This document shows, in pieces, positions 36,358 through 45,609 of a DNA stretch of 64,000 bases. Location of the stretch: assembly GCF_003347495.1 (NCBI RefSeq), contig NZ_QCXY01000001.1, forward strand, positions 496,001 to 560,000. Direction: 5' to 3'. The notes under the pieces were generated by a model, which ran no database searches, was not told the origin of the DNA, and saw only the letters and a list, made by a program, of their open reading frames with translations. The DNA comes from Pleomorphovibrio marinus. Lineage in GTDB: Bacteria; Bacteroidota; Bacteroidia; Cytophagales; Cyclobacteriaceae. How positions within the stretch are numbered: the first letter of the stretch is position 1; every line of letters starts with the position of its first letter. The translations under genes and the position numbers were made by a program.

Positions 36358-37890
36358 TCAATTAAAACCTTCATCCTCTTCCTCATCATCCAGACCGCCG
36401 GAGGAACCAAGGTCAAACATGCTGCTAAAAAGATCCTTAAACTGCATGCCAGTATCCACTAGCTTCTTGCTTAATTGACTATACTCCGCCAATCCATGCA
36501 GAGCAAATTCCATAAAGAATTCCAATTCCTTTTCCGGTAGGGAAGTAACATGCTCCTTGGTGATTTTTTCCAATCCTGGCACCTTGTGAAGAATTTCTTT
36601 ATACTCCTTGTCGGTCTGGTTGGTCAAAAGATCCAAGGTATTACCTTCTCCAAACCAGGACAAAGGCAATACATAAGGATTGCCTTCTTTGTCCTTTTTC
36701 TTTTGTTCGGGAGAGGGGAAAAAATTAATAAACATGCTTCGGATCGCTTTTCCTATCAGGTTATAGGCCACCAAACCGGCTCCCTCTTGCTCTCCCTCAT
36801 ATACCAATTCTACCTTGCCGGTAATGGCGGGTATTATCCCAATCAGATCCACGATGCGAATTACAGTTTCATTTTCATCATTTAAATATAGCCTTCTTTC
36901 CGCCGTGCTGATTAGGTTTTCATAAGCAGTAATCGTCAATCTCGCCGACACTCCGCTTTTTTCATCCACGTACTCACTATTCCTGGCTTCGACGGCAATC
37001 TGCTCGATGAGGTCCTTCATGAGTTCTGGTACGTGAATCCTGGACAAAGGCTTATCCTGTAATTTTGCCTCTTGCTCCGTGATTTTCCTACCTATCTCAA
37101 TGGTCTTTGGATAATGGGTGATTATTTGGCTTTCTATTCTATCTTTAAGAGGTGTGACAATACTCCCCCGATTGGTGTAATCCTCCGGGTTAGCCGTAAA
37201 TACAAATTGAATATCCAGCGGTAGCCTTAATTTAAACCCACGGATTTGTATGTCACCTTCCTGCAGAATGTTAAATAGGGCTACCTGGATCCGGGCTTGC
37301 AGATCAGGAAGCTCATTGATTACGAAAATGGACCGATGGGACCTGGGCACTAGCCCAAAATGAATAACCCTTTCATCACTGTAGGAGAGCTTCATAGTTG
37401 CGGCTTTTATAGGGTCTACATCGCCGATGAGGTCTGCCACTGAAACATCGGGAGTGGCCAGTTTTTCGGTATAACGCTCCCCCCTGTGCCACCAGCCAAT
37501 GGAGGTATCATCTCCCTTTTCATCCATGATATTCATTGCTTGCCTCGAAAGTGGGGCTAGAGGGTCATCATTGAGTTCCGAACCCTCCACTACGGGCACA
37601 TATTCGTCCAGCAAATGTGTCATCATTCTGGCAATTCTGGTTTTGGCCTGCCCCCGAAGCCCCAGGAGGTTGATATTGTGTTTGGAAAGTATGGCTCTTT
37701 CAATGTCCGGGATTACGGTATCCTCATATCCCCATATGCCTTCAAAAACATTCTCCTTTGCTTTTATTTTTTGGATGAGATTGCGTCTGAGTTCTTCTTT
37801 TATACTAATCGGTTGGTACCCTGCCTTTTTCAATTGGCCAAGGGTTTTTATCTGCAGTAATTCCTTACTGCTAAGTTGGTGATAGTTCAT
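36358..37890 (-). CDS. MoxR/magnesium-chelatase-type AAA+ ATPase
   Basis: A 510-residue AAA+ protein. Walker A is LLGLRGQAKTRIA, Walker B reads IFVINELPDL with Asn where Asp is usual, and FVFTANPEDYTNRG is the sensor 1 region with PLKDRIESQI after it. It precedes a VWA-domain gene by 4 bp. MoxR-like ATPases paired with VWA proteins act in metal insertion or as chaperones, so the two probably form a complex. The C-terminal tail is acidic (GLDDEEEDEG). The target is unknown. Confidence 0.88.
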   Translation of the reverse strand: MNYHQLSSKELLQIKTLGQLKKAGYQPISIKEELRRNLIQKIKAKENVFEGIWGYEDTVIPDIERAILSKHNINLLGLRGQAKTRIARMMTHLLDEYVPVVEGSELNDDPLAPLSRQAMNIMDEKGDDTSIGWWHRGERYTEKLATPDVSVADLIGDVDPIKAATMKLSYSDERVIHFGLVPRSHRSIFVINELPDLQARIQVALFNILQEGDIQIRGFKLRLPLDIQFVFTANPEDYTNRGSIVTPLKDRIESQIITHYPKTIEIGRKITEQEAKLQDKPLSRIHVPELMKDLIEQIAVEARNSEYVDEKSGVSARLTITAYENLISTAERRLYLNDENETVIRIVDLIGIIPAITGKVELVYEGEQEGAGLVAYNLIGKAIRSMFINFFPSPEQKKKDKEGNPYVLPLSWFGEGNTLDLLTNQTDKEYKEILHKVPGLEKITKEHVTSLPEKELEFFMEFALHGLAEYSQLSKKLVDTGMQFKDLFSSMFDLGSSGGLDDEEEDEGFN

Positions 37891-37894
37891 GCTG

Positions 37895-38995
37895 TCAAAA
37901 ACGTTTGGTGCGGTTTCTTCTATAATCTTCGAAAATCAAGTGGCCTAAACCTTTTAGGCTACTGTAGTAGGCGTTACCATTGTTTACGGTAGTAAACTCC
38001 TGCACGAATTCTTTCAGGTAAGGGTCGGATGCAATCATAAAAGTAGTAACTGGAACCTTGATCCTCCTGCATTGTGCGGCAAGTTTTAAAGTTTCTTTCA
38101 GGATTTTGCTGTCAATCCCGAAACTGTTTTTGTAGTATTTTATGCCTACTTTCAAGCAGGTGGGTTTTCCGTCGGTGATCATAAAAATTTGTTTGTTGGG
38201 ATTTTTCCTCCTTCTTAACAAATCCATGGCTAACTGAAGGCCGGCAACAGTATTGGTATGGTAAGGCCCCACTTGTAGGTAGGGTAAATCCTTGATTTCA
38301 ATCTGCCAGGCATCATTCCCAAAAACAATAACATCTAAGGTATCCTTAGGATATCTGGTTTTGATAAGTTCGGCAAGTGCCATGGCCACCTTTTTTGCAG
38401 GCGTGATTCTGTCTTCCCCGTAAAGAATCATGGAGTGCGAAATATCGATCATCAACACGGTTGAAGTCTGGGTCCTCATCTCGTTTTCCACTACTTCCAG
38501 ATCATCTTCGGTAAGCAGGTAGTCCCCTGAAAACCCATGGTTCACCTGCGCATTTCGAAGGGAGTCAGTAAGCGCAATTTGGTCGAGGTTATCCCCAAAT
38601 TGAAATGGCCTTCTATCTGTCCCCTTGTCCTCCCCAGGCCCGGTATGGGTGGTTTTGTGCTGCCCCCGATTCCCTTTTTTCAACTTGCCGAAGATTTCTT
38701 CCAAGGCATTTTTCCTAATAGCTTGCTCGGATTTTCCGGTGATTTTTATTTCCCCTTTTTGGCCTTTCTCATCCATGTAGCCTTTAGACTTTAAATCTTC
38801 AATAAAATCCCCTATACCATAACCCGGGTTGGTGAGATTATACCTCTTGTCCAGGTTAGTCAGCCAGCTCAAAGCCTCCGCGGCATCGCCGCCTGTCATG
38901 GTGACCAACTGCAGGAAGATATCCAATAGCTGTTCAAAAGTATTTTTGTTTGGATCCTGAACGGGAGTGAATTTGGTGAATCTAAAACCTTTCAT
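37895..38995 (-). CDS. VWA-domain protein partner of the MoxR-like ATPase
   Basis: A 366-residue cytosolic protein with a C-terminal von Willebrand A domain. The MIDAS reads LMIDISHSMILYGE, with later HTNTVAGL and FMITDGKPTCLK. The N-terminal half is helical and charged. It is transcribed with the downstream ATPase gene (4-bp gap), as in MoxR/VWA and magnesium-chelatase ChlI/ChlD pairs. Its start codon is the end of a leader repeat. Confidence 0.88.
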   Translation of the reverse strand: MKGFRFTKFTPVQDPNKNTFEQLLDIFLQLVTMTGGDAAEALSWLTNLDKRYNLTNPGYGIGDFIEDLKSKGYMDEKGQKGEIKITGKSEQAIRKNALEEIFGKLKKGNRGQHKTTHTGPGEDKGTDRRPFQFGDNLDQIALTDSLRNAQVNHGFSGDYLLTEDDLEVVENEMRTQTSTVLMIDISHSMILYGEDRITPAKKVAMALAELIKTRYPKDTLDVIVFGNDAWQIEIKDLPYLQVGPYHTNTVAGLQLAMDLLRRRKNPNKQIFMITDGKPTCLKVGIKYYKNSFGIDSKILKETLKLAAQCRRIKVPVTTFMIASDPYLKEFVQEFTTVNNGNAYYSSLKGLGHLIFEDYRRNRTKRF

Positions 38996-39086
38996 GTGTT
39001 TTTATTTTTCTTTCAGCGGTCACATGGAATCTCACAAATGAAATTCATGCTTCTGTATGTCGCCTGCGTCATGCTCGATTTCATAT
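38996..39086 (-). repeat. Leader repeat, copy c (upstream of the VWA gene)
   Basis: On the minus strand the element starts ATGAAATCGAGCATGACGC, lacks the GC-rich palindromes of copies a and b, and ends CCATGTGACCGCTGAAAG, then AAAATAAAAACAC on the VWA start codon. It is the shortest version of the family, so the GC-rich hairpins in other copies look like optional modules. Confidence 0.65.
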
Positions 39087-39351
39087 TTTCTATAACAAGC
39101 CCAATGCATTACAGGTTTACTTACTTTTGTAATTTCCTCCATAAAATGCCAAAAACCCAAAATAAGCACTAATTAACTTACCATTTCCAAAGCTCTGCAG
39201 CCAACAGCACAGTACAGGTAGGATTGTAAAAAAAAATTAAATATTATTGTAACAGGCAGGAAAAGGCAATAATCATCCTTGAAACGATAATTGCCCGACA
39301 ATTGTTCTTATTAATTGACAAAGTACCTTACAGAAAAATTGAAGCATAAAA
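39087..39351. other. Intergenic, nothing recognised
   Basis: AT-rich spacer between two divergent genes. It probably carries the promoters of both, but I found no clear TAnnTTTG box with proper spacing and no open frame worth reporting. Confidence 0.5.
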
Positions 39352-41850
39352 ATGTTAGCCAAAAAACCCAAACTATTTACATACGGTCAAAAATACTTGG
39401 TCTTCAAATTATTTGCATTTCTATTCTTGCTCACCTTCACAATTCCCGATGTCGTGGTAGCTCAAGGTGCAGGAGGTCAAGAGGAGGTGTTTTGGCTTTG
39501 GAAGTTTCTGGGCAGGCTGCATCCCTTGGCTGTTCATTTTCCCGTTAGTCTGTTGATTTTTGCAGCCTTACTTGAACTTTTCACCCTTACTTCTTTCCAT
39601 TCAAAACTAAGGCCGGGAATTAACCTATTGGTTTTGGCTGGTGCTGCTTCCGCCATAATAGCGGCAATCTTGGGCTTGGTACTGGCCAATGCGGAGGATT
39701 ACGGGGGGTCTGTCTTAAGTTTACATCAGTGGACAGGTATTGGAACAGCCCTATTGGGAATTATGGCCTTAACAGCGCTATGGAGAATTTCACAGAAAGA
39801 GACCAAAGGGGGCATTAAGGTCTATCGGTCTATCCTTTTTGTTACCGCGCTGGGGGTTAGTGTTGCCGGTCACTTTGGCGCTTCCTTGACCCACGGCGAA
39901 GAATACCTTACCAGTGTGCTGCCTTGGAACGAGAGGGAGCCCTTACCTGAAATCGACATCACGGCTTTCCAAACTTCCAGCGGCAGTATGAGCGAAGAGC
40001 AGGAAGTAAAGCTGGTGGGACAGGTTAGAGCGGTTTTTGCCCATAATTGCTACAATTGTCACAGTGCGGCAAAAATCAAAGGAGAACTTAGACTGGATGG
40101 AAAAGAACATGTGTTTAAGGGTGGTGAATCCGGTGAAGTAATTGTGCCCGGTGATACCAAGAACAGTGAGCTTATCCGCAGGATAAATCTTCCGGCCAGC
40201 CATAAAGATGCCATGCCCTCAAAGGGCAAAACCTTGGGTTCCGATGAAAAGGCACTCATCGCTTTTTGGGTAGAGCAAGGAGCACCTTGGCCAGAAGCAG
40301 CAGAAAGCCAATCTGTGTTTAGGGTTGCGGAATTGGCTCCCCGAAACCCTCCATTACCCACAAGCAAAAACGGACTGGAGAACCCAGTTGACCTGTGGGT
40401 GAATGACTATTTTGACAAAAATGGGTTGGATTGGGGAGACCCCGTAGATGACAAGACTTTCTTAAGGAGAATATACCTGGATGTATTAGGGGTGTTACCT
40501 TCCCCTACTGATTATGCTGACTTCCAAGATGATCCGGCACCTAATAAACGGGAGGCCTGGGTTGCCAAACTGCTATCCAGAAACGATGACTATGCCATGC
40601 ATTGGCTTACCTTTTGGAACGACGCACTGAGGAATGACTATACTGGTACTGGATATATTACCAAAGGACGTTATGCCATTACAGACTGGCTCTACACCTC
40701 CATAAGGGATAACAAGAGGTACGATCAGTTTGTCAAGGAATTGCTTAACCCCGGTGAAGAATCAAAAGGCTTTATCGAGGGAATCCGCTGGAGAGGAGAT
40801 GTAAATGCAAGCCAGGTCACCGAGATGCAAGCTGCCCAGAATGTGGGGCAGGTGATTTTGGGGCTTAATTTAAAATGTGCTTCCTGCCACGACAGCTTTA
40901 TCAGTGATTGGAAATTGGAAGAAGCCTATGCCTTTGCGAATATCTTTGCCGATACGACCCTGGAGGTAAGCCGATGTGACAAACCGTTAGGAAAAAAAGC
41001 TAAAACAAAGATACTTTGGGAAGAACTTGGGGAAATAGACAGTGCCGCAAACAGACCAGAAAAATTGCGGCAACTGGCAGAAAACCTCGTTCAACCTTCC
41101 AACGGCAGGATGTACCGAACTCTGGTGAACCGCGTATGGAAGCAACTCATGGGCAGGGGCATGGTGGAGCCTGTAGATGAAATGGACAATGAACCCTGGA
41201 GCCAAGACCTGTTGGACTGGCTGGCCTACGACTTTGTGGAGAATGGATATAACATCAAGGACCTTATCTATAAAATAGCCACTTCCAAAGTCTATCAGCT
41301 TTCTTCAGTTGGATATGAGGATCCCTTGTTTCTGGTGGATGAGGACTTTGAATTTGAAGGGGCAATCCGAAGGAGGTTGACCGCGGAGCAGTTTTCTGAT
41401 GCCATAAGCCAGGTCATTTACCCTGTATTTGATGAGGAAGCCATCAAATTCGACCCCTTTGAACTCACCAAACAGGAAGAGGGAAGGCTGGAATTCGTAA
41501 GGGCATCCTTGGTGGCCAACAATGATTTCCTCAAAGCCTTGGGACGTCCGAGTCGCGAGGTAGTCTCCACCAGCAGGGATTCCCAGGCAAATCTATTGCA
41601 GGCTCTGGAGCTTACCAATGGCGTGAAACTCAACAATGCACTCAAGAACGGCGCTGAAAAGTGGATCACCCAATATGGGGACAAGGATATACTTATTCAT
41701 GAATCCTACCGGCAACTATTTGGTAGGGATCCCCTGCAAAGGGAATTTCAAGTGGCCTCAGAAGTACTTAGCGAAACACCAAAGGTAGAGGAGGTTCAGG
41801 ATCTCTTTTGGGCACTTTTGCTCACTCCGGAATTCCAAATTATTTATTAA
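39352..41850 (+). CDS. DUF1549/DUF1553 protein with N-terminal membrane domain and cytochrome motifs
   Basis: An 832-residue Planctomycete-type protein. The N terminus has about five transmembrane helices (DUF2231-like; FLGRLHPLAVHFPVSLLIFA). A Planctomycete cytochrome C segment follows with Cys233-Cys236-His237 (CYNCHSA). The DUF1549 region contains a second CxxCH at Cys509-Cys512-His513 (CASCHDSF), and DUF1553 ends the protein (MYRTLVNRVWKQLMGRG). In the wider family it pairs with DUF1501 proteins, as here. Function is unproven; electron transfer to an exported oxidoreductase or carbohydrate process is inference. Confidence 0.88.
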   Translation: MLAKKPKLFTYGQKYLVFKLFAFLFLLTFTIPDVVVAQGAGGQEEVFWLWKFLGRLHPLAVHFPVSLLIFAALLELFTLTSFHSKLRPGINLLVLAGAASAIIAAILGLVLANAEDYGGSVLSLHQWTGIGTALLGIMALTALWRISQKETKGGIKVYRSILFVTALGVSVAGHFGASLTHGEEYLTSVLPWNEREPLPEIDITAFQTSSGSMSEEQEVKLVGQVRAVFAHNCYNCHSAAKIKGELRLDGKEHVFKGGESGEVIVPGDTKNSELIRRINLPASHKDAMPSKGKTLGSDEKALIAFWVEQGAPWPEAAESQSVFRVAELAPRNPPLPTSKNGLENPVDLWVNDYFDKNGLDWGDPVDDKTFLRRIYLDVLGVLPSPTDYADFQDDPAPNKREAWVAKLLSRNDDYAMHWLTFWNDALRNDYTGTGYITKGRYAITDWLYTSIRDNKRYDQFVKELLNPGEESKGFIEGIRWRGDVNASQVTEMQAAQNVGQVILGLNLKCASCHDSFISDWKLEEAYAFANIFADTTLEVSRCDKPLGKKAKTKILWEELGEIDSAANRPEKLRQLAENLVQPSNGRMYRTLVNRVWKQLMGRGMVEPVDEMDNEPWSQDLLDWLAYDFVENGYNIKDLIYKIATSKVYQLSSVGYEDPLFLVDEDFEFEGAIRRRLTAEQFSDAISQVIYPVFDEEAIKFDPFELTKQEEGRLEFVRASLVANNDFLKALGRPSREVVSTSRDSQANLLQALELTNGVKLNNALKNGAEKWITQYGDKDILIHESYRQLFGRDPLQREFQVASEVLSETPKVEEVQDLFWALLLTPEFQIIY

Positions 41851-41872
41851 ATTGAATTAAAATAGAGAAGAT

Positions 41873-43300
41873 ATGAGACTTGATTGGAAGAGAAGGGATT
41901 TTCTTAAAAAAACCAGCGCAGCAGCTATGGCCACTATGGGCATGGGTGCTCCTTTGGGAGGATTGCTTTCCTCTTGCCAAAGCGGCACCAACATCCCATC
42001 CACCGCAGACAGCGTTATCCTACTCTACATGGCTGGGGGAATGGCCCATACAGAAACTTTCGACCCCAAAAAATATACCCCTTTCCGAAAAGGCATGGAA
42101 TCCAAAGAGGTATTGAGCACCTTTCCCGGAGTTCCCACCGCTTTGGATGGTATTGAGTTTTCTGAAGGTCTGGAGAATATTGGTAAGATTATCGATAGGG
42201 GAACCCTTATCCGATCCTATGTGGCTGCTGATTTAGGCCATATCTTACACACCCGGCACCAGTATCACTGGCATACTTGTTATGAACCCCCTCAATCGGT
42301 ACTTGTGCCGCACATTGGTTCTTGGATAGCCAAGGAATTAGGGCCACTCAACCCAGTAATACCCCCCTTCATTAATATCAACCAGCGCTTTACGGTAGGA
42401 GAGGGTGAAGAACTGAAGGCTTTTCACAGTGCAGGCTTTTTGGGGAGCGAATACGGTCCTTTCCTTATTCCCGATCCCACTGCAGGGCTGGACAGTGTGA
42501 GACCACCTGTAGGCATGTCTTCCAAACGTTTTGAGGCAAGAAACGAACTCTATGAAAAGCTGGTACAGGAAAGCGCCATGGGGGAGTTTGGCAGTGATTA
42601 TCAAAAGGAATCGTTAAAGAGATCAATGGAACAAGCCTATGCCCTTTTGAACAGCCCAGAGGCAAAAGCCTTCGATTTTAGCCAGGAACCCAAAGAAAAA
42701 TACGATATTTACAATACCGGCAGATTTGGGTTGGGTTGCCTAATGGCCAAAAGGCTGGTGGATCAGGGAGCCAGGTTTATCAGTGTAACCACTGAGTACG
42801 AACCCTTTGTGGGATGGGACACCCATGAAAACGGGCATACACGACTGGTGGACATGAAAAAAATGATCGACAACCCTATTGCCCAATTGGTCAAGGATCT
42901 GGACGAAAGCGGAAGGTTGGACAGGACTATGATCATTGTGGCCAGTGAATTTAGCCGTGATATGCTTACCGAGGGAAGACCCGGGGCTCAGGTTAAAGAC
43001 CAAGTGGAAGTGCCAGACATAATTGAGGACTTGAAAAACTATGGCATGCACAGGCACTTCACCGATGGCTGCTCTATACTGATGTTCGGAGGTGGGATTA
43101 AAAGGGGGCATGTATATGGAAAAACCGCCGACGAGAGGCCCTGCAAGAGTATAGAAAAACCCATTAAAATAGACAGCATACACCAAACTATCTATCATGC
43201 TTTGGGTATCGACCCGGAAACAAATTATGAAATAGAAAAAAGGCCATTCTATACCACTCCAGATGGACATGGAGTGGCAGAAATGGAACTTTTCGCATAA
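41873..43300 (+). CDS. DUF1501 protein, Tat-exported
   Basis: A 475-residue protein starting KRRDFLKKTSAAAMATMG, a twin-arginine signal with a Cys at LLSSC. The mature part has the sulfatase-like DUF1501 landmarks: VILLYMAGGMAHTETFDPK, GWDTHENGH and IIVASEFSRD. DUF1501 proteins nearly always follow DUF1549/DUF1553 genes, as seen here (22-bp gap). The exact reaction is not established. Confidence 0.9.
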   Translation: MRLDWKRRDFLKKTSAAAMATMGMGAPLGGLLSSCQSGTNIPSTADSVILLYMAGGMAHTETFDPKKYTPFRKGMESKEVLSTFPGVPTALDGIEFSEGLENIGKIIDRGTLIRSYVAADLGHILHTRHQYHWHTCYEPPQSVLVPHIGSWIAKELGPLNPVIPPFININQRFTVGEGEELKAFHSAGFLGSEYGPFLIPDPTAGLDSVRPPVGMSSKRFEARNELYEKLVQESAMGEFGSDYQKESLKRSMEQAYALLNSPEAKAFDFSQEPKEKYDIYNTGRFGLGCLMAKRLVDQGARFISVTTEYEPFVGWDTHENGHTRLVDMKKMIDNPIAQLVKDLDESGRLDRTMIIVASEFSRDMLTEGRPGAQVKDQVEVPDIIEDLKNYGMHRHFTDGCSILMFGGGIKRGHVYGKTADERPCKSIEKPIKIDSIHQTIYHALGIDPETNYEIEKRPFYTTPDGHGVAEMELFA

Positions 43301-43319
43301 ACCCAACTCTATCGATCCA

Positions 43320-44378
43320 ATGAAAGAAGAAAGAAGAAATTTTATGAAAAAAGCTAGCATAGCCACCATTGTGGGTGCAGTGGGCCCCACATTGCTGATC
43401 AAAAAATCGTATGCCGCCAAAAAGGAAACTGTGATTGGTCATGGCTCCTACAAATACAAAGTAATAGAAGGCTGGGGTGAACTGGATGCCGGTAAGAACC
43501 CCGTCAATGATTGCCATGAAATGGTGGAAGATGCCAAAGGCCGGTTGATCATGCTGACCAATGAAACGAAAAACAACGTATTGATCTACGACAAATCGGG
43601 CAAACTTTTGGAATCCTGGGGCACTACCTATCCGGGTGCACATGGCTTGACCATTTCAGATGAAGGTGGTGAACAGTTTCTATTCATCACCGATACCAAT
43701 AGAAACCAGGTGATCAAAACGGACCTAAAAGGCCGTGAGGTCATGAAGCTGGATTATCCCAGGGAAACCGGCAAATATGATTTCCCCAACCAGTTTATCC
43801 CCACTGAGACTGCTATCCACCCAGCCAATGGTGACATCTATGTCGTGGACGGGTATGGCAGAAACCACGTGATGCAGTATAATGCCAAGGGAGAACTTAT
43901 TCGCCACTTCGGTGGTGCCGGAGATACCGATGACACCTTCAATTGCTGTCATGGCATTCTGGTGGACTCCCGTGACAAGGCCAATCCTACCTTGATGATC
44001 ACCGATAGGGGGCATATGCAATACAAGCGTTTTACCCTAGACGGAAAACACATCAAGACTATTCCCATGCCCGGATCTTTCGTTTGCAGACCAGTGAACA
44101 AGGGAGAAAACATTTATGCTGCCGTGTACCGTAGCACCACACAGGAGTATCCCAATTCCGGGTATATCACCATCCTGGATAAAAACGACAAGGTTATAAG
44201 CACGCCGGGGGGCACCGCTCCCGAATACAAAGACGGCAAGCTTCAAGAGCAGCGCAAAGACCGTTCTTTTATGGGCTTTATGCATCCCCATGACGTATGC
44301 GTGGATAGCGATGAAAACCTGTATGTCCCACAATGGGCTTCCAAGAAGACCTATCCTGTAAAACTGGAAAGGGTCTAA
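43320..44378 (+). CDS. Tat-exported NHL/6-bladed beta-propeller protein
   Basis: A 352-residue protein. The ATG at 43320 begins MKEERRNFMKKASIATIVG, with RR for Tat export and a cleavage site near KSYA. Propeller blades are visible: NDCHEMVEDAKGRLIMLTNE, GAHGLTISDEGGEQFLFITD, and HPHDVCVDSDENLYVPQW. It follows DUF1501 by 19 bp and completes a three-gene unit. NHL-like propellers often bind or cut ligands; no active site is evident. Confidence 0.85.
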   Translation: MKEERRNFMKKASIATIVGAVGPTLLIKKSYAAKKETVIGHGSYKYKVIEGWGELDAGKNPVNDCHEMVEDAKGRLIMLTNETKNNVLIYDKSGKLLESWGTTYPGAHGLTISDEGGEQFLFITDTNRNQVIKTDLKGREVMKLDYPRETGKYDFPNQFIPTETAIHPANGDIYVVDGYGRNHVMQYNAKGELIRHFGGAGDTDDTFNCCHGILVDSRDKANPTLMITDRGHMQYKRFTLDGKHIKTIPMPGSFVCRPVNKGENIYAAVYRSTTQEYPNSGYITILDKNDKVISTPGGTAPEYKDGKLQEQRKDRSFMGFMHPHDVCVDSDENLYVPQWASKKTYPVKLERV

Positions 44379-44434
44379 GTTTAAAAAGGTGCCCCAATGC
44401 AGTAAGCTAAGCAAAGGCATATTTGATATTTACC

Positions 44435-44464
44435 GGGTGTAGGTGGTACTACACCCTTTTTTTT
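44435..44464 (+). terminator. Terminator of the DUF1549/DUF1501 operon
   Basis: GGGTGTAG, loop GTGGTA, CTACACCC, followed by eight T. Confidence 0.9.
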
Positions 44465-44858
44465 GGCCTGATGTTTCACTTTATAATTTGCGATTTTTGT
44501 AAACTAACGCATTTTTTAGGGGGGAATTCGTTGTGGTATATAGTGCCAAATAAATTGTAATCTGGCAGTTTTCTATGGATAAATGCCATTGCAGAATAAG
44601 CCAGCGTAGCTATTGGCCATATCGATCTATAACCACGAAAAGTCAATTGATCACCTGGCAAAATGACTTCCTTCCACTCAAGAATCAAGTTATCGAAATT
44701 GAATCCCGTTATTCGTTGGATGGCAAAGCCTATAGTGCTACTATGGTGGTGGAGGAATTAAAAAAATTGAAAACGCCCAAAGCCAAACTGCGATGCAGTC
44801 TGGCCTATTCTCGTCGGGGTGCCCTGATTTAGGTCAGGGTTCGCTCAATTTGACCATC
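44465..44858. other. Accessory spacer with degraded tRNA/terminator traces
   Basis: The right end (about 44790-44858) contains degraded matches to the tRNA-Pro 3' end and its terminator (GGCCAGACTGCATCGCAGTTTGGC on the minus strand), so it is the worn end of the neighbouring array. A plus-strand open frame at 44575-44832 has no recognisable family and runs into this debris. I do not call it a gene. Confidence 0.45.
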
Positions 44859-44867
44859 TGACCCAAG

Positions 44868-45143
44868 TCAGGATACGCTACCGGACTGCTCAGGGTCAAT
44901 ATCTTTGCCGATTGAGTGAAGGTACCTTTTGCTTCCAAGGTTTTTGATCTGTCTCTCTTTGGCGAGAGCTGCCGCACGGTCGGTGACCTTTTCAGAATGG
45001 ACCATGACCCAAGGGATGCCCCCTTTGGTGGATTTGTTCCTGCCAGAGTTGTGACGAAGGAGCCTTTCCTCGAGGCCCTTGGTTTGTCCCACATAGAAAC
45101 GATTCAGTGAGGAGGAAAACAGTATGTACACATAATAGTCCAT
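44868..45143 (-). CDS. GIY-YIG nuclease, array copy A
   Basis: A 91-residue single-domain GIY-YIG nuclease (URI/YhbQ type). The motif residues are VYI at 5-7 and YVG at 17-19 (FYVGQT), Arg27 and Glu63 (AKERQIK), so the active site looks intact. I place the start at ATG 45143, directly after the T run of a terminator; longer frames run back through tRNA sequence and are artefacts. The last seven codons (EQSGSVS, TGA) are made of tRNA D-arm-like DNA. A role in cutting DNA at tRNA-Pro genes is inference. Confidence 0.82.
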   Translation of the reverse strand: MDYYVYILFSSSLNRFYVGQTKGLEERLLRHNSGRNKSTKGGIPWVMVHSEKVTDRAAALAKERQIKNLGSKRYLHSIGKDIDPEQSGSVS

Positions 45144-45175
45144 AAAAAAAGCCAGACTGTGTTTCACAGCCTGGC
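45144..45175 (-). terminator. Terminator of array copy A
   Basis: GCCAGGCTGTG, loop AAA, CACAGTCTGGC and a T run on the minus strand, directly preceding the copy A start codon. It also follows the tRNA fragment at 45185-45250. Confidence 0.85.
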
Positions 45176-45184
45176 CTATTCTCG

Positions 45185-45250
45185 TCGGGGTGGCGGGATT
45201 TGAACCCAAGACCCTCCTGACCCAAGTCAGGATACGCTACCGGACTGCTC
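45185..45250 (-). pseudogene. tRNA-Pro 3' fragment between copies A and B
   Basis: The minus strand reads GAGCAGTCCGGTAGCGTA, then TCCTGACTTGGGTCAGGA (an anticodon-arm-like hairpin with TTGGG in the loop), then GGTTCAAATCCCGCC and CACCCCGA. The T arm and 3' acceptor match the intact tRNA-Pro, but no 5' acceptor strand can pair with CACCCCG. The anticodon arm differs from the intact gene, so it came from another tRNA-Pro isoacceptor. Confidence 0.8.
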
Positions 45251-45502
45251 AGGGTCAATATCTTTGCCGATTGAGTGAAGGTACCTTTTGCTTCCAAGGT
45301 TTTTGATCTGTCTCTCTTTGGCAAGAGCTGCCGCACGGTCGGTGACCTTTTCAGAATGGACCATGACCCAAGGGATGCCCCCTTTGGTGGATTTGTTCCT
45401 GCCCGAGTTGTGACGAAGGAGCCTTTCCTCGAGACCCTTGGTTTGTCCCACATAGAAACGATTCAGTGAGGAGGAAAACAGTATGTACACATAATAGTCC
45501 AT
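45227..45502 (-). CDS. GIY-YIG nuclease, array copy B
   Basis: The encoded protein is identical to copy A (91 residues, same motif residues). The DNA differs from copy A at three third-codon positions only (Leu CTC/CTT, Ser TCT/TCG, Gly GGC/GGT). The start codon ATG at 45502 follows the copy B terminator directly. The 3' end overlaps the tRNA-Pro fragment at 45185-45250, as in every unit. Confidence 0.82.
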   Translation of the reverse strand: MDYYVYILFSSSLNRFYVGQTKGLEERLLRHNSGRNKSTKGGIPWVMVHSEKVTDRAAALAKERQIKNLGSKRYLHSIGKDIDPEQSGSVS

Positions 45503-45534
45503 AAAAAAAGCCAGACTGTGTTTCACAGCCTGGC
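45503..45534 (-). terminator. Terminator of array copy B
   Basis: Same GCCAGGCTGTG/CACAGTCTGGC hairpin and T run as in copy A. Confidence 0.85.
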
Positions 45535-45543
45535 CTATTCTCG

Positions 45544-45609
45544 TCGGGGTGGCGGGATTTGAACCCAAGACCCTCCTGACCCAAGTCAGGATACGCTACC
45601 GGACTGCTC
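45544..45609 (-). pseudogene. tRNA-Pro 3' fragment between copies B and C
   Basis: Same sequence as the fragment at 45185-45250: D-arm-like GCAGTCCGGTAGCGTA, a CCTGAC...GTCAGG anticodon-like hairpin, then an intact T arm and 3' acceptor strand without a partner. Confidence 0.8.

Noticed and set aside
42740-43420. A 226-codon open frame antisense to the DUF1501 gene
   Set aside because: Shadow of a conserved gene; composition is odd, and no motif was found.
44575-44832. An 85-codon plus-strand open frame before the array
   Set aside because: No family recognised, and its last third is terminator and tRNA debris.
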